63,896 nt of DNA. It comes from Nocardioides sp. (lineage in GTDB: Bacteria > Actinomycetota > Actinomycetes > Propionibacteriales > Nocardioidaceae). A program made the translations under genes and the position numbers. Shown piece after piece: positions 17,389 to 25,690 of this stretch. The first letter of the stretch is position 1; each line of letters opens with the position of its first letter. Where the stretch lies: positions 1 through 63,896 of the forward strand of contig PBYI01000010.1 of assembly GCA_002729525.1 (NCBI GenBank), read 5' to 3'. The notes below the pieces were generated by a model, which ran no database searches, was not told the DNA's origin, and saw only the letters and a list, made by a program, of their open reading frames with translations.

Positions 17389-18068
17389 CGCCCTGCGGGC
17401 GGCACTGGAGGAGGCCTCGCGCGGCGAGGTGCCCGGCCTGGTCTACGAGTACGCCGACGGCCAGCCCGCCGCCGAGGCGGCGACGCGCGCCTGGGGGCTC
17501 GCGGTCTCCGACCGGCACCACGAGTCGGCGCTCGACCTGACGGCACCCGACGTGCGCGAGCGGCTCACCGCGCTGGCCGACGTCGCGGGGCAGGGCCGCA
17601 GCCCCGGGACCGCGCTCGGCCACGTCGACCCCGCGGGCCTGGACGAGGACGCCTGGGTGGGCCTGCACGCCTACTTCCAGGAGCGGTTCCTCGACGCGCC
17701 GGACGCCGCCGACGGCGGGGGGACGGGTGCCGTTCGCGGTCTTCCGCGGCCTGGTCACCGACGACTGGCAGCTGGTCGTGGCCCGCGACGGCGACCAGCC
17801 GGTGGCGCTGACGATGGTGACGCCGCGACCCGGGCCGGGCGTCGCGCACGAGGCCAAGACCTTCTTCACCGGCGTCTCGCCCTCGCACCGGGGGCGCGGG
17901 CTGGCCGTCGCGGTCAAGGCGGCGCAGGCGCTCGGCATGGTCGAGCGGGGCATCACCCGGCTCAGCACGCAGAACATGGACGGCAACGCCCCGATGCTCG
18001 CCGCGAACGCGCGGCTGGGGTTCGTGCGGTCCGCGACGTCGTGCGACGTGCCGGTCCGGCTCGGCTGA
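17318..18068 (+). pseudogene. Broken tandem-GNAT acetyltransferase gene
   Basis: Two pieces of an acetyltransferase in different frames. From about 17318 to 17722 the frame reads GSAVLAVRPEACRTGVGTAL, a GNAT acetyl-CoA-binding segment of a first domain. From about 17727 to the TGA at 18066 a second frame gives MPFAVFRGLVTDDWQLVV and then SPSHRGRGLAVAVKAAQALG and NMDGNAPMLAANARLGF, a complete second GNAT motif. Dropping one G from the G6 run at 17717-17722 restores a single frame. The 5' end is also missing and is overlapped by the antisense hydrolase. It is either a true pseudogene or, for the frameshift alone, a sequencing error. Confidence 0.75.
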
Positions 18069-18099
18069 CTGTCCGGGTGACTGCTCGGCCCGGTGTGTG

Positions 18100-19044
18100 T
18101 CAGGCGGTGCCGGGCGTCGGTAGGTGTCGCTGCACGAACCGCACCACCCGGCGCGGACGGATCGCGTCGTACGTGCGCCGCTGGTGCCCGCCGGGCAGCG
18201 CCACCGTCTCCAGCCGGTCGCCGACCCGGGTGCGCACCGCGCTCGTGAACGCCGCCACGGAGTCGGGGGTGACGATGCGGTCCTCCGTGCCGAACCACAG
18301 CTGCACCGGCAGGTCGGTGTAGCCGCTGGTCCACGGGAGGCGGATGCCGCTGGCCACCGGGCGCTCGGCGATCACCAGCGGGCTGTGCCGCGGTCCGTCG
18401 ACGCGGTCGTCGTAGGAGCCGTCAAAGGCGCGGTCGAGCGACCCGTCGCCCAGCCAGCGCATCGCGTCGAGGTCGAGCGCGGGCATCAGCGCGACGACCG
18501 CGGCGGCGCGCTCGCGGTGCAGCGCGGCGTACGACAGCACTGCCGCTCCGCCCATCGAGGAGCCGACCAGCGCGACCGGGCCGCCCAGGCCGCCGCGGGT
18601 GCGGGCGATCTCGACCGCCTGGTCGAGGTAGGCGTGGTCGAGGTCGTTGCCCCACAGGTCGCCGCCGAAGTCGGAGACCACCACCAGGTAGCCCGCCGCG
18701 GCGAGCCGCTCGACCAGGCGACGCTCGGCGGGCGTGTGGGTACGCCGCCGCACGGTGTCGGCGGTCGCGCCGAACCCGTGGTGGTAGAGGACCACCGGTC
18801 GCCGACCGCGCACGCGGCGGTCGCTGACCAGGTAGACCGTGCCCTGCTCCTGCCCCTGCACGTCGACCCAGCGGAACGGCGAACGGCGTCGGCGCCGGGC
18901 CTCGGCCCGGCCGGCGGTGGCGGTGGTGACCACCGGTGCGGCGAGCAGGCCCGCGGCGGCCGCGGCGCACGTCGTACGGCGGTGGGCGGTGGGACGGAGG
19001 TGTCCGGCGGGGTGGCTGGCGGGGTGCCTGGTGAGGTGGTGCAT
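18100..19044 (-). CDS. Exported alpha/beta hydrolase
   Basis: 314 aa from the ATG at 19044, chosen because GAGG lies about 8 nt upstream; a longer frame to 19128 has no such site. Residues about 18-45 form an Arg-rich then Ala-rich leader ending near ATAGRAEA, a Sec/Tat-type signal peptide. The core has PVVLYHHGFGATAD (oxyanion region), nucleophile Ser in LVGSSMGGAAVLSYA, an Asp in FGTEDRIVTPDS and a catalytic His in ALPGGHQRR. It resembles secreted lipase/cutinase-like or acyl-esterase hydrolases. It is a paralogue of 16528-17388, which lacks the leader. Confidence 0.8.
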   Translation of the reverse strand: MHHLTRHPASHPAGHLRPTAHRRTTCAAAAAGLLAAPVVTTATAGRAEARRRRRSPFRWVDVQGQEQGTVYLVSDRRVRGRRPVVLYHHGFGATADTVRRRTHTPAERRLVERLAAAGYLVVVSDFGGDLWGNDLDHAYLDQAVEIARTRGGLGGPVALVGSSMGGAAVLSYAALHRERAAAVVALMPALDLDAMRWLGDGSLDRAFDGSYDDRVDGPRHSPLVIAERPVASGIRLPWTSGYTDLPVQLWFGTEDRIVTPDSVAAFTSAVRTRVGDRLETVALPGGHQRRTYDAIRPRRVVRFVQRHLPTPGTA

Positions 19045-19257
19045 CGGGTGCCTCGTGGTTCGACGGCGGGTCGGACGGACCCGGGCGCCCAGGACTGCGC
19101 CGTACCGAGTGGGTCTCTCCTGCACCATCGGCCGTGCGGGCCTCGTCCTGAGGACGGGAGGGACCCGGACGGGACACCTGGCGGCGGATCGGTGACGAAG
19201 GTCCTGGCCGGCAAACCCGGGTGCCGCCGTCGGCGGGGGCCACTACAGTCCCGGCAC

Positions 19258-20208
19258 GTGAACGACTCCATGATCTCGGCACGGGGTCTGCGCAAGGCCT
19301 TCGGCGAGTTCGAGGCGGTGCGTGGCATCGACCTCGACGTGCGCCGGGGCGAGGCCTTCGGCTTCCTCGGCCCCAACGGTGCGGGCAAGTCCTCGACGAT
19401 GCGGATGGTCGCGGCGGTCTCACCGCCCACCGACGGCGAGCTGCGCATCCTCGGGATGGACCCGGCCGTCGACGGGCCGGCGATCCGCGGCCGGATCGGC
19501 GTGTGCCCGCAAGCAGACACGCTCGACAGCGAGCTCAACGTCCGCGACAACCTCGTCATCTACGCCCGCTACTTCGGCATCGGCCGCGCCGAGGCACGCG
19601 CCCGCGCCGACGAGCTGCTCGAGCTGGTCAACCTCACCGAGAAGGCGAAGGCCAAGGTCGACGACCTGTCCGGCGGCATGAAGCGTCGGCTCACCATCGC
19701 CCGCAGCCTGGTCAACCGCCCCGAGCTCCTGCTGCTCGACGAGCCGACCACCGGGCTCGACCCGCAGGCGCGCCACCTGCTCTGGGACCAGCTGTTCCGG
19801 CTCAAGAGCTCCGGCGTCACCCTGGTCATCACCACCCACTACATGGACGAGGCCGAGCAGCTCTGCGACCGGCTGGTGGTGATGGACGGCGGCGTCATCG
19901 CCGCCGAGGGATCGCCGGCCGCGCTGATCGCCGAGCACTCCAGCCGCGAGGTGGCCGAGGTCCGGTTCGGGTCCGCCGACACCGCCGCCGACGCGGTCAA
20001 CCCGCACGAGCGGTACGCCGAGCAGCTCGCCGACCTCGGCGACCGGGTCGAGGTGCTGCCCGACCGGCTCCTGGTCTACGCCGCCGACGGCGACACGGTG
20101 CTGGAGGGCGTGCACGCCCGCGGCCTGCACCCGGTGGCGACCCTGGTGCGCCGCAGCACGCTGGAGGACGTCTTCCTCCGCCTCACCGGCCGCACCCTGG
20201 TCGACTGA
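19258..20208 (+). CDS. ABC-2 exporter ATP-binding protein (NodI/DrrA-like)
   Basis: A 316-aa single ATPase: Walker A GPNGAGKSS at about residues 38-46, Q-loop in CPQADTL, signature DLSGGMKRR, Walker B LLLLDEPTTGLDP and the H-loop His in TTHYMDEAEQ. The C-terminal about 80 residues are the extra domain of NodI/DrrA exporters. It powers the two following ABC-2 permeases, most like lipooligosaccharide- or drug-export systems. The GTG start lies 8 nt after TACAGT (19244-19249), implying a leaderless mRNA; there is no ribosome site. The 213 bp upstream hold no gene, only a small 5-bp-stem hairpin at 19144-19156. Confidence 0.88.
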   Translation: MNDSMISARGLRKAFGEFEAVRGIDLDVRRGEAFGFLGPNGAGKSSTMRMVAAVSPPTDGELRILGMDPAVDGPAIRGRIGVCPQADTLDSELNVRDNLVIYARYFGIGRAEARARADELLELVNLTEKAKAKVDDLSGGMKRRLTIARSLVNRPELLLLDEPTTGLDPQARHLLWDQLFRLKSSGVTLVITTHYMDEAEQLCDRLVVMDGGVIAAEGSPAALIAEHSSREVAEVRFGSADTAADAVNPHERYAEQLADLGDRVEVLPDRLLVYAADGDTVLEGVHARGLHPVATLVRRSTLEDVFLRLTGRTLVD

Positions 20209-21050
20209 TGACGAGCACCGACGTGCCCGCCGGCAGCGGGATCCCGGGCGGGTCCCCGGGCGGGGCCCTGGGCACCCTCACCGCACTCGGCCGGCTGAGC
20301 GACTACTGGGTCACCGCGTCCCTGCGCACCTGGCGCGGCTCGGTGGTCTCGGCGTTCCTGTCACCGATCTTCTACGTGCTCGCGATGGGCGTCCTGCTCG
20401 GCGGCTTCATTGAGGGCGACCCCGACCGGCTCGAGGGTGCGCCGACCTACCTGGCGTTCATCGTGCCCGGCCTGGTGGCCGCGCACGCGATGCAGACCGC
20501 GATGGCCGAGACGTCGTGGCCGGTGTTCTCCAACTTCAAGTGGAACCGCGTCTACGACTCGATGGTCGCCACCCCGCTGACGGTGCGCCAGGTCGCGCTC
20601 GCGCACCTGGTGAGCGTGACGGTGCGGATCACCCTCATCTGCGCCGTCTTCGTCGTGGTCACCGCGCCGTTCGGCGTCTACGCCACCTGGTGGGGCCCGC
20701 TGCTCGGGCTGGGGGTGCAGGCGCTCACCGGCATCTGCTTCGGATCGCTGATGTACGGCTACTCCTGCCGGATCACCACCGACGCGGCGTTCGGCGTGCT
20801 GTTCCGGCTCGTGGTCTTCCCGATGTTCCTGTTCAGCGGGGCGTTCTTCCCGGTCGCCAACCTCGGACCGGTGGGGGAGCGGCTGGCGCAGCTCACGCCG
20901 CTGTGGCACGGCGTCCACCTGTCCCGGATGCTGTGCCTCGACACCGTCGACGGCCCCGTCGCGCTGCTCAACCTCGCGGTGCTGCTCGTGGTCACCGCGG
21001 TCGGCGTCCGCTGGGCCGTCACCGGACTGGAGAGGCGGATGGCCTGGTGA
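20208..21050 (+). CDS. ABC-2 type permease, first subunit
   Basis: A 280-aa polytopic membrane protein of the NodJ/ABC-2 family with about six hydrophobic segments (for example FLSPIFYVLAMGVLLGGF, ITLICAVFVVVTAPFGVY and LFRLVVFPMFLFSGAFFPV). The last is the family's conserved FxxFSxxFFPxxxLP-type region. Its ATG overlaps the ATPase stop codon (ATGA) and its end overlaps the second permease (GTGA), so the three genes are translationally coupled. Confidence 0.87.
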   Translation: MTSTDVPAGSGIPGGSPGGALGTLTALGRLSDYWVTASLRTWRGSVVSAFLSPIFYVLAMGVLLGGFIEGDPDRLEGAPTYLAFIVPGLVAAHAMQTAMAETSWPVFSNFKWNRVYDSMVATPLTVRQVALAHLVSVTVRITLICAVFVVVTAPFGVYATWWGPLLGLGVQALTGICFGSLMYGYSCRITTDAAFGVLFRLVVFPMFLFSGAFFPVANLGPVGERLAQLTPLWHGVHLSRMLCLDTVDGPVALLNLAVLLVVTAVGVRWAVTGLERRMAW

Positions 21051-21856
21051 GCGCCACGACCCCGACCGACCGGCTGACCGTCGCCCCGCTGACGTCGGTC
21101 CAGGCGACGCTGCTGCTGGTCGAGCGCAACGCGATCACCTACCGCGGCGCCTGGAAGCTCTTCCTCACCGGCTTCCTCGAGCCGGTCTTCTACCTGTTCT
21201 CGATCGGCATCGGCGTCGGCGCGCTCATCGAGTCGTTCACCTACCACGGCCAGGAGGTCCCGTACGCCGAGTTCGTCGCGCCCGGCATGCTCGCGGCGTC
21301 GGCCTTCAACGGCGCGCTGCTCGACTCCTGCTTCAACTTCTTCTTCAAGTTCAAGCACCAGCGGCTCTACGACTCCGTGCTCGCGACGCCGATGGTCACC
21401 GACGACGTCGCGCGCGGCGAGGTCATCTGGGGCCAGCTGCGCGGCGGGTCCTACTCCGCGGCGTTCCTCCTGGTGATGCTGGTGATGGGCTACCTCTCGT
21501 CGTGGTGGGCGCTGCTGGCGCTGCCGGCGGCGCTGCTCATCGGCTTCGCGTTCAGCGCAGCGGCGATGGCCTGGACGACGTGGTTCACCTCCTGGCAGGA
21601 CTTCGAGAAGGTCACCCTCGTCCAGGTGCCGCTCTTCCTGTTCTCCGCGACGTTCTTCCCGGTCACCGCCTACGACGGCGTGCTGCGCTGGGTGGTGGAG
21701 TGCACCCCGCTCTACCGCGGCGTGGTGCTGTGCCGCGAGCTCTGCACCGGCAACGTCGGCGTCGAGTCGGCGATCTCGGTGGTCTACCTCCTCGCCATGG
21801 GCGGCATCGGCCTGGCGATCGTCGGTCGGCGGCTCGACAGGCTGCTGCTGACGTGA
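21047..21856 (+). CDS. ABC-2 type permease, second subunit
   Basis: A 269-aa homologue of the preceding permease: it shares RGAWKLFLTGFLEPVFYLFSI-type N-terminal and VPLFLFSATFFPV C-terminal membrane segments. The GTG start overlaps the upstream stop (GTGA). Two distinct permeases with one ATPase suggest a heteromeric exporter of the NodIJ or lipooligosaccharide type. Substrate unknown. Confidence 0.87.
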   Translation: MSATTPTDRLTVAPLTSVQATLLLVERNAITYRGAWKLFLTGFLEPVFYLFSIGIGVGALIESFTYHGQEVPYAEFVAPGMLAASAFNGALLDSCFNFFFKFKHQRLYDSVLATPMVTDDVARGEVIWGQLRGGSYSAAFLLVMLVMGYLSSWWALLALPAALLIGFAFSAAAMAWTTWFTSWQDFEKVTLVQVPLFLFSATFFPVTAYDGVLRWVVECTPLYRGVVLCRELCTGNVGVESAISVVYLLAMGGIGLAIVGRRLDRLLLT

Positions 21857-21959
21857 TCTCGGCCGTCGCCGCCGGTCGGGCCCGGACACGTCCGGATGTC
21901 GCGCAGGGTTGTCCGGATCCCGCTGGTCCGGGCGGTGCGCGCGGGCGAGGATCGGCCGC

Positions 21960-23132
21960 ATGAGCACGCCCGCGCCCCCGCCCCTCGACCTCGCCCCCGC
22001 CGCACCGGACTCCAAGGACTGGACCTGGGTGCTGGAGCGGCCGTGCGACGACTGCGGGTTCGCCGCGGGTGACCAGACCCCGGCCGACGTGGCGCGTGAG
22101 CTGCGGGCCGGCGTGCCGCTGTGGCGGGCCGTGCTCGCCGCACCCGACGCAGCGGTCCGGCCCGACCCGCTCACCTGGTCGCCGCTGGAGTACGCCGCCC
22201 ACGTCCGCGACGTGCACCGCACCTTCACCGAGCGGCTCGCGCTGATGATGGAGCACGACGCCCCGCAGTTCCCCAACTGGGACCAGGACGCCACCGCCGT
22301 CGAGGAGCGCTACTTCGAGCAGGACCCGGCCGTGGTCGCCGCCGACCTGGCCGCGGCCGCGGAGGCCGTGACGGCGGCGTACGACGCGGTGCCCGACGAC
22401 GCGCTCGACCGTCCGGGCCTGCGCAGCAACGGCAGCGCGTTCACGATCGCCAGCCTGGCCCGCTACCACCTGCACGACGTGGTCCACCACCAGTGGGACG
22501 TCCGCACGGCAGCCACCCGGGCGGTGTACTCCCAGGGCGCGGAGGCGTACGCCGGCGGCACGCAGGCCGCGACCGACCGGGTGCTCGCGACGCTCGACGA
22601 CCTCGCGGCCCGGCTCGGCGCCGGTGCGCGGGTGCTGGAGATCGGCTCCGGCGGCGGCCGCGACGCGCTGCTCCTGGAGGAGCGCGGGCTGTCCGTGCAC
22701 CGCACCGACGTGGCGCCCGGGTTCGTCGAGCGGCTCCGGGCCGCCGGTCACGACGCCGACGTGCTCGACCCACTGACCTCGCCCGACAACGTGCTCGCCG
22801 ACGCCGCACGCGACGGGGCGCCGTACGACGGGGTGTGGGCCAACGCCTGCCTGTTGCACGTGCAGCGCGACGACCTGCCGACCGTGCTCGCACGCCTGCA
22901 CGGCGTGGTGCGTCCGGGCGGCGTGCTGCGGCTGTCGCTCAAGGAGGGCGACGGCGGCGGCTTCAGCAGCCATGGCAGCATCGACAGCCCGCGGTGGTTC
23001 ACCTACTGGCGGCCCCCGGCGCTCGTCGACGTGCTGGACGGCGCCGGGTGGGACGTCGTCGACACCGGTGACGGCGACGGGCTGCGCGGGGAGCGGTGGC
23101 TGATGGTGGCCGCCGTACGACGACCTGACTGA
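21960..23132 (+). CDS. DinB-like domain fused to a class I methyltransferase
   Basis: A 390-aa two-domain protein. Residues about 15-185 are DinB/maleylpyruvate-isomerase-like, with metal-ligand His residues in EYAAHVRDVHR and RYHLHDVVHHQWD. Residues about 195-385 form a SAM methyltransferase with motif I VLEIGSGGGRDALLLEERG and later VRPGGVLRLSLKEG. DinB-fold proteins often use mycothiol or a divalent metal. A direct fusion to a methyltransferase suggests thiol-dependent or small-molecule methyl transfer (inference). GAGGAT at 21947-21952 lies 7 nt before the ATG, consistent with a leaderless start. Confidence 0.8.
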   Translation: MSTPAPPPLDLAPAAPDSKDWTWVLERPCDDCGFAAGDQTPADVARELRAGVPLWRAVLAAPDAAVRPDPLTWSPLEYAAHVRDVHRTFTERLALMMEHDAPQFPNWDQDATAVEERYFEQDPAVVAADLAAAAEAVTAAYDAVPDDALDRPGLRSNGSAFTIASLARYHLHDVVHHQWDVRTAATRAVYSQGAEAYAGGTQAATDRVLATLDDLAARLGAGARVLEIGSGGGRDALLLEERGLSVHRTDVAPGFVERLRAAGHDADVLDPLTSPDNVLADAARDGAPYDGVWANACLLHVQRDDLPTVLARLHGVVRPGGVLRLSLKEGDGGGFSSHGSIDSPRWFTYWRPPALVDVLDGAGWDVVDTGDGDGLRGERWLMVAAVRRPD

Positions 23133-23158
23133 CGCACCGAGCACCGAGGGGGACCGCG

Positions 23159-23353
23159 TTGCGGCACACGGAGTTCTGGGCGCGGATGGAGTCCGCGCTC
23201 GGGTCCGGCTACGACCACGTCTGGGCAAGCACGCAGGTGCTGCGCGACCTCGGCGGTCGCACGCCCCAGCAGGCGCTCGACGCGGGCGAGGACCCCAAGA
23301 CGGTGTGGCGCGCCGTCTGGGCCGACCTGGAGCTCCCCGACCGCGAGCGCTGA
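23159..23353 (+). CDS. DUF3046 family small protein
   Basis: A 64-aa protein with the family signature RHTEFWARMESALG, then QVLRDLGGRTPQQALDAGED and VWRAVWADLELP. TTG start with a GAGGGGGA ribosome site 7 nt upstream. DUF3046 genes usually sit directly beside recA in actinobacteria. Here the nearest recA is 11 kb downstream, evidence of local rearrangement. Function unknown. Confidence 0.85.
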   Translation: MRHTEFWARMESALGSGYDHVWASTQVLRDLGGRTPQQALDAGEDPKTVWRAVWADLELPDRER

Positions 23354-23398
23354 GCCGCGCCCCTCGGGGTGACCGGGCACGTGGCTAGGGTCGGACCC

Positions 23399-24214
23399 AT
23401 GAGCGCAGGGACCCCGACGGCCGAGGTCGCCGTCATCGGCGGCAGCGGCTTCTACTCCTTCCTCGACGACGTCGAGGAGGTGGAGGTCGAGACGCCGTAC
23501 GGCGCCCCGTCGGCGCCGATCGCGCTCGGCGAGGTCGCCGGACGACGGGTGGCGTTCGTGCCGCGGCACGGCAAGGACCACCGCTACCCGCCGCACGTGA
23601 TCCCGTTCCGCGCCAACGCCTGGGCGCTGCGCTCCCTCGGCGTGCGCCAGGTGCTCGCCCCGTGCGCGGTGGGTGGCCTGCGGCCGGAGGTCGAGCCGGG
23701 CGACCTGGTGGTGCCCGACCAGCTCGTCGACCGGACGTTCCGCCGGATCGGCTCGTTCGTCGAGCACGGCGGCTGCCACCTCCCGTTCGCCGACCCCTAC
23801 TGCGCGGGCGTCTCCGCCGCGCTGGCGGGCGCCGCCGACGACGTGAAGCAGGGCGGCACCATGGTCGTCATCGAGGGGCCGCGGTTCTCGACCCGCGCCG
23901 AGTCGCGCAACTTCGCCGAGGAGGGCTGGACGCTGGTCAACATGACCGGCGCGCCCGAGGCAGCACTGGCTCGCGAGATGCGCACCTGCTACGCCCCGAT
24001 CGCACTCGTCACCGACATGGACGCCGGTGCCGAGACGGGCGGCGGGGTCAGCCAGGACGAGGTCTTCGCGCTCTTCAAGCAGAACCTCGACCGCCTCACC
24101 GGGCTGCTCGAGCAAGCCATCACCGCGCTGCCCGACCCCGACGGCTGTTCCTGCTCCACCTGGGCCGACGGCATGGAGCTCACCTACGACGTGCCTGCCC
24201 TCCCGGGCTCCTGA
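23399..24214 (+). CDS. mtnP: S-methyl-5'-thioadenosine phosphorylase family protein
   Basis: A 271-aa nucleoside phosphorylase of the MTAP group: GGSGFYSF at the N-terminus, the phosphate-binding segment RHGKDHRYPPH, and the substrate-site stretch NMTGAPEAALAREM. It would cleave 5'-methylthioadenosine (or methylthioinosine) to the base and methylthioribose-1-phosphate in methionine/polyamine salvage. The ATG lies 7 nt after TAGGGT (23386-23391), so it is probably leaderless. The stop overlaps the epimerase start (ATGA), linking it to sugar-nucleotide metabolism. Confidence 0.88.
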   Translation: MSAGTPTAEVAVIGGSGFYSFLDDVEEVEVETPYGAPSAPIALGEVAGRRVAFVPRHGKDHRYPPHVIPFRANAWALRSLGVRQVLAPCAVGGLRPEVEPGDLVVPDQLVDRTFRRIGSFVEHGGCHLPFADPYCAGVSAALAGAADDVKQGGTMVVIEGPRFSTRAESRNFAEEGWTLVNMTGAPEAALAREMRTCYAPIALVTDMDAGAETGGGVSQDEVFALFKQNLDRLTGLLEQAITALPDPDGCSCSTWADGMELTYDVPALPGS

Positions 24215-25266
24215 TGCGCGTCGTCCTGACCGGCTCGGCCGGGTTCATCGGCGGCGCGATCGCCGACGCGCTGGGCACGGCCGGGCACGAGGTCGTCCCG
24301 GTCGACCTGATGCTGCCCGCCGCGCACGGCGAGGCCGAGCCGCCCGCCGGCACCCACCAGCTCGACGTCCGCGACGCCGCGACCTCGCCCGAGTGGGCCG
24401 CAGTGCTGCGCGGCGCCGACGCGGTGTGCCACCAGGCCGCGATGGTCGGCGCGGGCGTGTCGCCGGCCGACCTGCCGGCGTATGCCGGTCACAACGACCT
24501 GGGCACGGCCGCGCTGCTCGCCGGCATGCACGCGGCCGGCGTACGCCGCCTCGTGGTCGCCTCGTCGATGGTCGTCTACGGCGAGGGTCGCTACGCCTGC
24601 CCCGAGCACGGCGTCGTCGCGCCGCCGCCGCGCACCGTCGCCGCGCTGGACGCCGGCGACTTCGACAACCACTGCCCGACCTGCGACCGGGCGCTCGGCT
24701 GGGAGACCGTCGACGAGGACGCCCGGCTCGACCCGCGCAGCAGCTACGCCGCCAGCAAGGTCGCCACCGAGCACCTGACCTCGGCGTGGGTGCGGCAGGC
24801 GGCGTCGTCGGCGGTCGCGCTGCGCTACCACAACGTCTACGGCCCGCGGATGCCCCGCGACACGCCGTACAGCGGGGTGGCGGCGATGTTCCGCTCGTCG
24901 TTGGAGCGCGGCGAGGCGCCGACGGTCTACGAGGACGGCGCCCAGATGCGCGACTTCGTGCACGTCTCCGACGTGGCCCGCGCCAACCTGCTCGCGCTGG
25001 AGCAGGTCGTCGCCGGCCCCGACGAGCAGTACGCCGCCTACAACGTCTGCTCAGGCCACCCAGTCTCGATCCTCGACGTCGCCCGCCAGGTCGCCGCCGG
25101 CACCGGCAGCGACCTCGAGCCGGAGGTCACCGGCGGCTACCGCCTCGGCGACGTCCGGCACATCGTCGCCTCCCCCGAGGGCGCGGCGGCCGGACTGGGC
25201 TTCCGCGCCGAGGTGCTGCCGGACGACGGCCTCCGCGCCTTCGCCACCGCCCCGCTGCGCGCCTGA
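24214..25266 (+). CDS. NAD-dependent sugar-nucleotide epimerase/dehydratase with a Cys-rich insertion
   Basis: A 350-aa extended SDR. The Rossmann motif GSAGFIGG is at residues 7-14 and the catalytic Tyr/Lys pair YAASK at 178-182, followed by RYHNVYGPRMP, the sugar-nucleotide region. Between the active-site Ser strand and the Tyr there is an insertion with CPEH and CPTC, spaced like a small zinc ribbon. It is translationally coupled to mtnP. Similar epimerases in actinobacteria are found next to GT2/DUF2064 genes; here those genes begin 3.4 kb downstream, beyond a repeat island. Confidence 0.83.
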   Translation: MRVVLTGSAGFIGGAIADALGTAGHEVVPVDLMLPAAHGEAEPPAGTHQLDVRDAATSPEWAAVLRGADAVCHQAAMVGAGVSPADLPAYAGHNDLGTAALLAGMHAAGVRRLVVASSMVVYGEGRYACPEHGVVAPPPRTVAALDAGDFDNHCPTCDRALGWETVDEDARLDPRSSYAASKVATEHLTSAWVRQAASSAVALRYHNVYGPRMPRDTPYSGVAAMFRSSLERGEAPTVYEDGAQMRDFVHVSDVARANLLALEQVVAGPDEQYAAYNVCSGHPVSILDVARQVAAGTGSDLEPEVTGGYRLGDVRHIVASPEGAAAGLGFRAEVLPDDGLRAFATAPLRA

Positions 25267-25277
25267 CTCTTCCCGCC

Positions 25278-25406
25278 GTCGAGCAGGTATGCAGCGAGCG
25301 ACAGGCTCGGCCCGGTCGTCGAGCAGGTGCGGAGCGAGGGACGGTGCTCGGCCCGGTCGTCGAGTAGGTGCGGAGCGAGGCACGAGCGGAGTGCCGTACC
25401 GAGACG
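25278..25406 (+). repeat. Three direct copies of a dispersed repeat (GTCGAGTAGGTGCGnAGCGAG type)
   Basis: Copies begin at 25278, 25318 and 25359. The third is the longest and ends CGTACCGAGACG. An inverted relative lies at 25636-25682 and further copies at 38807-38983. The whole gap 25267-25690 (424 bp) has no intact gene, only these repeats and the transposase remnant. Confidence 0.8.
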
Positions 25407-25471
25407 CGGTGAGCCGACCGGAGCGGGTGACCACGGTGGTCGCGGTCGCTGATCCGCTCCCTGGGACGCTC

Positions 25472-25609
25472 CTATGTCTGGTCAAGGGGTGCTCGGGGTG
25501 GGTTTTCGAGGATTCGGTAGAGGTCGCGGGCGATGTAGCGCTTGAGGCAGCGGCGGATCTCGCGGGGGTTCTTGCCGTCGGTGGTGCCCTCTCGATACAA
25601 GTCAGACCC
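25472..25609 (-). mobile_element. C-terminal remnant of an IS110-type transposase
   Basis: On the minus strand a short frame reads DGKNPREIRRCLKRYIARDL and then ends at a TAG (25474-25472). This resembles the conserved C-terminal GK-x-EA-x-RCLKR-x-AR segment of IS110-family transposases. No catalytic domain remains. It is enclosed by oppositely oriented copies of the dispersed repeat. Confidence 0.5.
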
Positions 25610-25635
25610 CGGAACCGGGTGAACACATCCTCCCT

Positions 25636-25682
25636 GTCTCGATATGCCCGGTCCCTCGTTCCTCGGGGCCGGGCTACTCGAC
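25636..25682 (-). repeat. Inverted copy of the dispersed repeat
   Basis: Read on the minus strand it starts GTCGAGTAG and ends ATATCGAGAC, matching the ends of the direct copy at 25359-25406, with a diverged centre. Confidence 0.65.
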
Positions 25683-25690
25683 GTACGGGG

